A stretch of 64,000 nt of DNA from NCBI GenBank assembly GCA_026874595.1, contig CM049308.1, positions 70,962,624 to 71,026,623 on the forward strand. The letters run 5' to 3'. The stretch is from Sipunculus nudus. Its lineage: Eukaryota; Annelida; Sipuncula; Golfingiida; Sipunculidae. Below, piece after piece: positions 46,701-58,700 of this stretch. The translations under genes and the position numbers were made by a program. The notes below the pieces were generated by a model. The model saw only the letters and a list, made by a program, of their open reading frames with translations. It had not been told where the DNA came from and made no database searches. Each line of letters begins with the position of its first letter. Within the stretch, counting starts at the first letter, position 1.

Positions 46701-49700
46701 ACTCTCATAAGCTTTCACCACCTGGTTGACGCACATTTGACAGCAGTGTAAATTTTTTTATGATTTTTACCTATCTGAGGATATTTGTGACAGGCGCTTA
46801 CAGAAACCAATAAAATTTCCATCCCATCTGCTAATTTGCTAGTCTCTTGTCTGACATAGTCTCTCTGGAGCTTGTGAAGTTTGCTTTATAATAAATGGTC
46901 TTACAACTTAAAAAAATATCAAAAGGAAGATGCAAGTTAGCCAGTCAATAACATATAATGTAGACTCAGGCATCTTTATTGCAAAAGTCCTAACCAGTGT
47001 ATCACAAGCTCCAAGAAATGTCCACCTGCAGAGACATCAAGCTGAGAGTGACTTTACTTCTGCTGTCTTAACACCAGAAAAAGCAATAATACCACACTGT
47101 GTACACTCTGATAAGACACTGCAGGCATCATGTGGTCTATTTAATCATCTCTCAATCTAGCAGCAAAGAATCACTGATCACATAAATAAAATCAACACTG
47201 CACAACAGCAAAATCATGTGGTGATGGCTATATGACAGGCTGTTGTGTTGCTATGTGATACTTGCACACAATAACTTGAGAATGAATTAACAAATTGTTT
47301 TTAAAAGGAAATGCAGAAATTCCTGGTTTTTTTTAAAATAATTTTTCATTCTATACAGGTATATTATGCCCCAAGTCCAGTGCTTTTTTTTTTAATTATA
47401 TCATATTTCTATTATGTACCATGCAAATACAGAGGTAGATGGTGACATTGTATTTCAATTTTTTTTTTAAGATATAAATGAAAATTCAATCTACCAATCA
47501 AAATCATAAACAAAATCCCGATATAATGCCACATACATCCACTATTTGTACGCCCTAACAGGATACCACTGATGAACAAAAGAACAAGACAAGAAAGCTT
47601 TCAGCTCATACAAACATTTACAGCACATGCACATCTTAGCACAAATTTCAATACAGTGGAACCTGTATGAAAGACCACCTATCTTATAAGACCACCTGTT
47701 TATCAAGACAACCCTTGGGTGAACCAAAAGCATTCACTTAGGTTAAAACTGACCTTTCTAATAACACTTATGATTTAAGACCAGTTGTGGCAAGTCCTAT
47801 GGGTGGTCTCGTAAAACAGGTTTCACTGTACATGGCATTTTAGTCTGCATGTTTAGAGGACTGCGTTAAAACCATTTGTTCTGCAAGAGATCTTCCTTTG
47901 AGCACAAAATGCTTTTCTGCTGTGTTTGGGTAAAATGAGTGCAGCATTGCAGATTTATATAGTGAAGATACATAAAAGCCAGTGGCTTCTACAGTAACCT
48001 CCTTGCTGAATATCTCTCATGATGATATTACAGAAGACCTCTCTTGCCAATATAACAGACCAAAACACTCAGTGATGTTCATTGCTGACAGGTGTTACCA
48101 GTGGGACAGGACAAGACTATTTGTGTAATATCATGGGAATAATTCTGGTGAATGTAAGCATCTTTTTTTCCAGGCAAAAGTTTAACTGATATGCTGATTA
48201 TGGCTGAATTGAATATGTACATTATTCTTATCACCTGCAAATTTAAACTAGAATACGGGTATTCCACAAGCGACTTGCATTTGTTACTTTCCCTTCATGC
48301 CTTTGCACACAAAGCAACACTGCACCAATTACCAACTGGCCTTATATACACTGGCAAGAGATATGTATGAATACATATTTTCCATCCAATCCTCTTAAGG
48401 TCTGGTGCATATAAAATCTTGGTTGGATGGTAAGCTAGACAGTACAGGCCAAATATTTTTGTGGCCTGTTTCACTGTGATGACATCTTCTGACATGGAAA
48501 CTTCATGTCTGAGGTACGTGCTGACACCTCTCCCCACACTGAAGTGTGTAGCACCTCCACAGTGACAGTGCGTGGCTGTCCCACCATGGTCTTCCTTGTC
48601 AAGTAATCATACAAAACGCATTACCTTATGTAGCTGTCCTGGTCGTCAAATTTATTGCAGAGTGGGTTTCCATCCAGATGAAGCTCCTTTAATGTCCAGC
48701 CTTTGACTTTGTGTAGCTCCCCCAGGTCTTCAATCTGACCGTAAAACAAATGTTACTTGTGATATCTCAGGAAAAGTTCAGTAACATATATTGATACAGG
48801 GATACACCTATTGAGTAAATCATATGGTATAGAATTATCACTATATGTTGCCTTCTCTGTCTCCAAAATAGTACATTAAGCACGATAGACAATCGTAAAA
48901 AAAAGACATTTATAAACACGGTACAATTCCAAAAAGTTCAATATTATAGCAAATGGCAAAATGAGTTAGTATCTCAACAGTCATAAAACATGCAATTAGA
49001 GATATTAATGGAGAATCACTTAGTGTATATTTTATATGAATTGAGGTAGGAATAGTTAAATGTGACTGTGAGAGAATATAAAAGGCCTTGGGCACACCTG
49101 TTAAATATAACCTTTTCAAAGATTTGTCCTACCTTGGTTGCTACATTTAAGGGTTTTCCTTTGCCCTTAAAAGCATCAGCAAATAAATGTTTTTATTGCC
49201 TTAGATATAAAACAAGGGACCTATGGGTCACTGTGCTCAGCTGACGTTAACCTTGAAGGTAAAAATCTAAAATAATATCTAATGGAGATAAAGTGTAAGA
49301 GGAAGAGGTAATAAAGGCCATGGTTGGTTTATATGATTGGTTTGTATTGATGAGCAAGAAATTGTTGCAAAAAATATTTTGTGACCTGACCATGTGTTTC
49401 CTAATGTTGAAACTAAAGCATGTGAGCAGTTTGTGAACAAATGATCTGTACTATTACCATGATCATTAGTTGGTTTTTCGATTAACTGTTGACATTTCAG
49501 TAGTTTACACATTTGTTCAATTGCATCTATTTTTTTGTATAATATATATTACTAAATATATATGTATTTTTTTTTATGAAACGTATACAGTTGAATTATA
49601 GCTAATTAACAACATAAAACAGGGCAAACAAAGCCTGATCTCAAATTCTGCTGAGGCAGGAAAATAATGAACAAATGTTTGTATTAAATCCTGATTTTTT

Positions 49701-52700
49701 TATCACATCAATTATTTTCTAATTTAAGTTTATATTTCTATACATTTCCAATTTAACATATATATCTGAATATAAAAGTTGATTCATAATTCTCAATTGC
49801 ATCGTCATAAATCTCAATCTTGTCAGATAACACCACATCATGCATACAAATGTTTATTATTTTTTACCACAAAAATATATCTTTTAAATATGCAAAACAA
49901 TAAATATCTAAAAATAATACTTAATTTAGATTTCACAATTTTTAATTGTGTCTTTATTTATCCATAATGTGCTTCATATTTTATAATAATTTAAGCATAC
50001 TGATGGGTTCATTTATATTTGTTAAAATCATTTAAAAGAAAATTGATTTCTTTAAAAATGCTACATTACACAACATTGCATCTCTGGATTACACCTTGAA
50101 TTATTTGAAAGTTTTTGCATATCGGAGTGGAAACAGCATTACAATTAAGGAGATACAGTGAAAACAATAACAATTACTGCATAACACTTGGTGGGTTGGG
50201 TTTGCCGGGGGGGGGGGGGTGATTGGGGTGGTGATATGAGAATAACTGTACACCTGTCACAGCAGGGGATCCCCCCCAGTAACTGTAACAAATCAGAAAC
50301 CCTGGCATAGCTGACTTCCAGTGACCTGGAGTGGGACCCTGCATCTGTAATCAAAGCAAGTGACTACAGAAAAAAAAATCAATAACTAGCTTAATTTTCA
50401 AGCTTTTATTTTCAAATTTCAGATTTAGACAAACTAAATATTTATGTTTACATGCTGTGAAAATTTAATCAATGGTGCTTACAGGAAAAAAACGTGCCAT
50501 GGTCAAAGTTGGGCAAAATTTAAGGTACTGATTTTTTTTTTATGCTAATAACTTAAAAAAATTACAAAATTCAGATCTAATTTTGGGTAAACAATTGAAT
50601 CTTAATTAAACATAGTTATATACTTGAGAAAATAGACTCTAGTTTCAAAATTTTTCATGTTAAGGGAGTTATTATTTTTCCTGATTTTTTACAAAGTCCA
50701 TCATGTTTGGACCCATAACTTAAAGATTTTATACTTTACAGACTTAATTTCTGGCATGTACATAGGAACTATATAGAGGAATATTTATGGTAAATATGAG
50801 GAAAAACAGATGAGTGGTTTTGATAGTAGGCAGTCCTGAAGTGTGAAAATAGGATTTTAATAAAAAATTGAGGTTTTTCCTTAATTTCTCAAAGGAACGA
50901 AGTCGCAAAGACGCAGTTTTCGGCTTGGTAGGAGATCTTGGGGACATCTAACATTATGCTGAATTTTGGATTCCTAGGTCTTACGGTTTCAAAACGTGCC
51001 ACATCTACGGACGGACGGACGGACAGACAGACAGACGGACGGACGACGGACAATGGACCACGACTATAGCTCAGATGACTTATAGTCAGCTGAGCTAACT
51101 ATTGGCAATATTAAACAAAAAAAAACAATTAAATGTATAACAAATATTAGTTAAAACAAAAATGTTAGGAACAAAAGCAAATGTTCCACAAACCTGATTT
51201 TTCCCAATCTTGAAGGACACAATATTTGGTGTTTTTGAAACAAGAAACTTGACACAGTCCAGTCTGAATATACGATTTTCCCCCATGTCCAACCCTTCAA
51301 CCTACAAAAAAAGAAGCAATAATAAAATAACTTTACCTCTGTAGGTGCAGTAGACACAATAATAATACTTAAAAAGACAAAACATTTTTAGTCTTTCCTG
51401 TTCACAGCAGAGAAGTACACTATAATTTTTAAACATTTTTGATTTAGCCTTTTTTTGTTAAATTCAATTGTGTTTTAATTTTGTTTCCTCTTTTATTAAT
51501 TATATAACATCACAAATAACATTTATAATTTTTTGTATGCAAGCAACCTTGTTAAATCTTGTTATGCAGTAAGGTCTGGGAGTTCCAAAGTGCTCTCACC
51601 TCAGGAATATTTTCAATAATGATCTGGTTGATAGCCGCAGACACTTCTTTCTTGCTTAGCGAGAACTTGATGCCATCTTTGTTCAGATCTAGAATAGGAG
51701 GATGTATTGGCACAATTGGAAAAATACTGCAAAGTTGCAGGGTTGTGGTCTCAGATTTAATTATACTATTCATGATCGTTGCAAAATTTAACATTTCAAT
51801 TTGATATATATTAATTTAAAATATTTAAATCTGTTCAGCTGCTGAAACATGATCATGACAACAAACATAATTATTCCTGGTTTTAGATGTTCCTCTTTAA
51901 TTAATTGCTCTCTGTAGTCTGTTTAATTTGCAATCTCTTATTCAATCAATGTAAAAAAAAAAAAATGAGAACAACAGAGATTGACACACAAAGCTTTGAA
52001 CTCCATATATTTTGGAGCCAGGAAATACACTGGACATGTTTTATGATCAAGCACAAAATGCAGGCACTGAACTGTCATAGATATCATCAAGATTAATAAT
52101 TAAATTAAACATCTAACTAACCACACACCTGAATATACATGACTTAAATATGGATTACCCTATTACTTATCAAGTTATCAGCCAATTTCTTAATTGTTTA
52201 AACCCATTCTAATGTGGCAAATAAATCAGCAGTAAATAGTCTCATGATAACCACAGCATCATTGGTTCCTCCTGTACTCACCTGTATCATTGTAGAGATT
52301 ACTCAGGTTCAGCATCTTGGTAGATGGGTCATATCTGTTACTCATACACACCTACAAAACATATCAAAAGATATGAGGCATGAAAATAAAGTTCATTACC
52401 TGTGAGGTACACTGGTCAGTGATGTTGTCATGTGATGTAATTGCCTCTGCCAGGAGGGTATGTATTTATCACTATTTTGGTGTGGATCTGGCACATGATC
52501 TGGATTCAGTAATGTCAACAAGGGACCTATGGGTCAAGACGCTCAGCTGTTATATATGATAAAAAAATATTATTTAGAAATGAGGCACATGCTTGTTTTT
52601 GTGTGGTAATAAATATAAGCTGTATTATGAGTTGTTGTTGTTTAGCTTATGTATGATTTTGATAGTTCCTTTGGAGACAGGGAAGAGGATTGATTTCATT

Positions 52701-55700
52701 TATTTTATTAAAAAATGGAGTACTATTGTCACACAGATTTTGACTTGGCCATATAACTAAAAGCAGAACATATAATATAAGAGTTTAACTATTTATTAAA
52801 AAAAATTACAAATATTGTCCCAAATATAATTTTTATTAAAAATAATAAGAGAATCATATGATTTTTTAAAATGAAATGTAACTGAAATGATTATTAAAAT
52901 AACTGCATGGTGTTATTTGGAATATGTGACATTCTACCCATCCATACAAGATCCCATATCATCAGTAACTGCAAGTTAATTTCCTGTTATTATAAACTAA
53001 CAAATTCCTTTTTTATTTTTCTTTAATTTGTTATTAAAAACCAATAAAAATTGATTAATTTATTGTTTATTGTTATGTTGTTGGTTAAAACTACTAGATG
53101 AGTTGGGTTGGACACCTGGATCAACTGTGGCTGGCCATAAGCTGCCTGGATTCCGTGTATGCCTCGCCTCAAGCATGCATAATACAGGTGACTCAAGAGG
53201 GGCTGGAGAGAGCCAAAGTCTGACAGGGTCTCATAAAAAAACATTAATAAAAGCTACAATTTTTGGCAAATTTCTTTCAGCTTTCTAAACTAAAAAGCTG
53301 AAATCCTTATGTGTGCATGATATGAAAACTATATCAACAGTGCTCACGGGAAACAAACGTGCCATGGTCACAGTTGGGCAAAATTTAAGGCACTAATTTT
53401 ATATTTATACTAATAACTTATAAAATTTGAAAAATTCAGAACTAATTTTGGGTATTCAATTGAATCTTGATTAAATATATTTTTTAATTTTTTACAAAGT
53501 GCATTATGTTTGGGCCCATAACTTAAAACAATTACGCAATACTGACATCATTCTGGCATGTGCATAGAGATTGAAAAATATGTATATTATTTATGATTAA
53601 AGTCAGATCAGTGGTTTTGATATTTGGCAGTCTTGTAGTGTAACAATGGGTTTTTTTATGGAAAAATGAAGTTTTTCATTAATATCTCGAAGGTATTAAG
53701 TCCTAGTGACCAAATTCTTGGCATGGTAGGGGATTTTGGAGACATCTAACTGTATGCCGAATTTAAGGAACTTAGAGCTGAAGCTGGGGAGCTGAGCTCT
53801 TGCAAACTGCATAACACTAGCTTGATGTAAACAATATGTTACATGGTGCTTGAAAACTTGAATAAAATCTACAGTTTTTGATCAACTGGTTTCAAATTTT
53901 TGGTGTTAACAGTTGAAATGCTAACAAAAACATGCTGTGAAAATTAAATCCACAGTACTAACAGGAAAAAAAAAAATGCCATGGTCAAATTTGGGCAAAA
54001 TTTAAGGTACAAATTTTTTATTTTTATTAATATTTTAAAAAATTTAAAAGGTTTTCATCTAATTTTGGGTATACAATTTAATTTTGATTAATTAAAGTTA
54101 TATTACTGGAAAAAGGTCCATAGCTTTGACATTTTTCGTGTTAAGTGATCAAATATCTTTCCTGAATTTTTACAAAATGCATTATGTTTGGGCCCATAAC
54201 TTTTTTAAATTAAATAATACAGACATAATTTCTGGCATGTACATAGGAACTATATAGAGGAATATTTATGGTTAATATGAGGAAAAACAGATAAGTGGTT
54301 TTGATATTAGGCAGTTCTGAAGTGTGGAAATAGGTTTTTTATAAAAAATTGAGGTTTTTCCTAAATTTCTCAAAGGAACGAAGTTGCAAAGACCCAGTTT
54401 TCGGCTTAGTAGGAGATCTTGGGGACATCTAACATTATGCCGAATTTTGGATTCCTAGGTCTTACGGTTTCAAAACTTGCCACATCTACGGACGGATGGA
54501 CGGACGGACGGACGGACAGACGACGGACCACGACTATAGCTCAGATGACTTATAGTCAGCTGAGCTAAAAATGAATATTCACAAATTTAAAGTCACTTAT
54601 GCATGAATTAACCTGGGAATATAGGCCAAAAAGTTGGAAGCAAACACAGGTTTTGGAGCATCCCAAACCCCCCCTCCCCCCCCCAAATAGCAGGGTTTAC
54701 ATTTCTGGTTCTAGGCTGAGATGATGGGGTCCAAGAAAGAGAACGAGACCATGGGATACAGACAAAGACCCAAACCACAGGATCTGAGAATGGGTCCTCA
54801 ATACCACATGTTTATATCAGGGTCAATGTTCCAATAACATATCAGTGAACCCTCTATAATCAGTTGGTGTTGTATTAATTCCAGACCTGTGAGGTACCTG
54901 TGTGAAACATTATGAAATGCTTAACTATAAGTCTGAAAGCCAGAAATTGGCATCCATTGATAAATAATCACCTGGTCAAAATACTAGAGAAGTATTATGA
55001 TATAACAATGAAAAATCAGTTTCATGTACCCAACAACAATAACATGTGCTGAGCTTGATGTCAACTTCTGTCAATAGGTGGCAGCATCATAGCTGTCATA
55101 AATGCCTGCCTTTTTTGCAAGGGCAGTTGAGCAAAATGGCTTTAACATTAAACACTGATATTTAAACTTTATTTCAAGTAATTAGAAAATAAACTGTATA
55201 ATAAATATACATCATTAATTCCTACACTGCACACAATTTACAAAATGCCCCGTTTTATTTTGAAGACTAAAAAATACTTTCAGGGCCACATTTCATCTCA
55301 TATTTCTGGAGTGAGTCTTTCAGTAACAGTTATCCCCTTTAAACTCATTAAATGAAAACCAGAGCAGGGGTTAAATCAAAACCTGTACCTTGAGTTTCTG
55401 TACTGTTTCTTCTGCCATGGGAATGGAGTCAGAGGGTTGTGACACAATTATCATCTGAAAGTGTACAAGAAACAAATATCTTACAGAAATAAATTAACAT
55501 AGAAGTGGCTTTAAATGAAGACTGTTTCAGGAAATAAGATATATAACAAAGTACATATCAATAGGCTACATACACCAAACACATAAAATTTTCACAAATC
55601 TGTAATTTCTTTAAATAAGTTTTTTTTATAGAAAAACAAACAATGGATAGCATGATGTATAATGAAATTAAAGAGATGAAAATATGACATCAGGTGATAT

Positions 55701-58700
55701 ATCACTATGAATTGACTAAATTCAACTAATTTATAGTTTTTAGCAATTATATATAAATACAGAGTCAATTTATTTAAACTTTATCTGTTTTGCATGGACT
55801 GTACAAACAGTTACAATAACTAATGCTAGGTACCCAGCATGGCTCAGTTAGTGGTGTTCCATAGTCTCTAGTGGAGGAGGAAACCAGAGGATACATGGAA
55901 AACCACTGACTTTGGATGGGCCAGTGAAACTTACTCTAAAAGGCATGCCAGGAACCAAAACGGGATCCCCAAATGGGCTTATTAATATGAGCAATTATTA
56001 TTGGGGAATATGTAACTTGTATTAACCAAGGGTAAAATGCTCACCTTAAAGCCATTTGGTAGCGTTATTCTACCAGAGACTTTTGCAATTGCTTTAGCTG
56101 CGTAACTGTCATTGACAAAGAATACTGCTGAATTCCCCTCATGAGCGAACTGTCAATTAAAACAAATCACATGAACACAATTCCTAATCTGGATTTTCTT
56201 ATATCATCCTTGCTTAACAGAGTATAAATACATCAACAGGATGGTTTCTTATTTTCATAGTGTCCATGTGGTATTATATATAAATACAATTTGAACAGTT
56301 AAAAACATGAACATCGTTTACACATGATTTGTGGCCAATATTATGATGCTTAGTGAGTAATGACTTCACTAATTTGGCTAATTTGTGACTGAATTATGTT
56401 GCAATGTTATGGGAGAAATCATTTTCATCACACATTGAATTACATTCATGATGCTTTTAGCTGAACAGGCTATTAAACTCAGCTGCCTTTTCCTGTATGT
56501 ATTAAACAATTAAATTAGTATACTTCTTGTATATATTGAAATGACACTAATGTATACTCATCACACCTACCATGATCATACAAATTAACATCAGCATTTG
56601 TGAAGAAACAAATTTGGCAAAAATGTGTTTTACTTATTCTCTATCAAAATGAGGTTGTGAATATACAACACAAAACTTTCTTGTATGACCACTGATTACT
56701 ATTTGATACAGGTAATGTGAAATTTCTGCATATGTAGGTGAATATTTCAGCTTCCCATTTAGCAAAGCTAACTAACCACTTTTTTGCCTCACAGTCTTAA
56801 AGATAAAGTAATACACATTACCTGTACAGGTACAAATGGCACTGATGACAGATCTGTTATGTTTTTCAAGATGAAGGCCTTTTCTACTTTGGCTCCATGA
56901 GGGATCTAAAAGAGAAAGTAAACTAGTAATATAAATAACAGTTTTTGCTAAATCAACATTAAAACCCAAGATGTATGCATCACTATGTGAGCCTGCATGT
57001 GTGAAAAAATCACTTGGTTGATTTTGTAACTGTGAAAAAGCTGTGTTTATCAGCATACATGTGTAGAAACTGCAGCAGGAGTGATTTTCATGTCAACTAA
57101 ACAATTCCGGTTAAAAATGACATCAGCCCAGTGCCTTTTGAGGGAGGCCCACTAGATCTATGTGTTTACTGTACCAACAGACATTACTGCCAGTTCCTGC
57201 ATGTACTCATACATTGGGTTTGGAGTTATTTTGTTACACATATATGCATACATGCATAAAAAGGTTTCAAGCATGTGTGAACAGTGCTCCCAAACAAATT
57301 TGAAAATTCTATAATTATATATCACAGGAAATTGATGGTTTCATGACAATGTATCCCTTTAGTTGATAATTTATGAAGAAACTAAGGTCAGCACACATCC
57401 AGAGCTGATTAACAAGATCATACAGTGTGCACAACGTCAAATTCATATCAGATCGAGAAACATAAGACTTGTGCAACGAGAGCACCGCAAATGTGCATAA
57501 TACTACCATGGTAGGTCATGTGGATCTTACCTCTTTAAATATGTGCAAATTTTGCCAAGAATTTAATTCAGATGGGAAACCCTGATGGACAAAATTCATA
57601 ATGAGTTTAATGAAAACCCAAATTTTTTGGTAATTAATGGTGCCACTAAAGTAATACTAGTATACAATCTATACATTCAAACAGAAACACTTCTGCTGGA
57701 TTTGCATCATACTTGAAATAAATTGTTGGTAAACAATTATTTTTTTTAATTGAATGATTTTTAAGGAAATGAATTAATGGATCTTAAAATCCAAAGATTC
57801 TGATGAATCAACATGAGTGAATGAAATGTATGTGACAGTATCGGGGAAATATATACAATCTAATAAAATTTTCAATGCAACACCAAAGTTTATTACATCT
57901 ACAAGCCTAAAATGTTCTCAATTTTAGAAATAATCTCACTTACCCTGATCTTGAACCAGCCTGTTTGACGGCTTCCTCCACCTCTGCCTGGCAAACTTTT
58001 AGCAAACATGGCTGCCCCTCCACGATTTTTACCCTTATCACCACGACGATTTCTTTGGCGCCCTCTGTCTCCATATGGATTGCTGAAAATACCATATTTC
58101 TTTTCAAAGAAGATCCAAATCATGACACAAGATTGTCAAAGTTAATTTCTGGGAAATTGTATATTTAACTGTTTGAGTACCTATGTCACAATGCTTAACA
58201 CAAATATTTACACTTAATGTAAACATGGTTATATTTTCATTAATTTTACACCAAATCTCAAACAGTAAAACAGCCAAGAAAAGGTACGGGTACCCTGCGC
58301 AGGTCAAGAATATTAGAACTCCCTTGTGACTGACTGATTTTAATATGTCAATGTTACAATGCAAAATATAATTCAACAACAAACTTTAACACAAACTGAC
58401 TGACTTCTTTTACTGCTATCAAAATGTACTATATACCATCAGAAATCCTACAAATTATGTAACAATATTACTTTGCTATAATTTCAATAAGTTAATCTCA
58501 TGATGAAGAGGTGATGTAAAAGGACTGTACACACTGTTACTTATTCTCACTGGCAGTAAGCAGGTAAAGTCAACATGATGTCAGTTACTTACTATCTGCG
58601 GGACGGCCCTGACATTGCTCCTTCGTCCATGTCAATATCTCCATCAGCATCTAACCTGGAGCGTGGTGTCGGCCCAGAACCTCGACCTAAAGATATACAT

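Larger units (their letters stand above)
41329..48624 (-). other. NXF1 'cassette' intron, 7,296 bp
   Basis: This is the longest NXF1 intron in the window, lying between the 110-nt and 37-nt exons. Established for human NXF1: the intron at this place can be retained, carries a constitutive transport element and yields a shortened protein. Here it contains a CAGGG MITE (42271-42714), a 156-bp tandem duplication (43281-43597), a cluster of TCAAGGCAA motifs (44451-46170) and a TA-flanked MITE (47654-47828). I could not identify a transport-element-like structure by eye. Confidence 0.85.
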
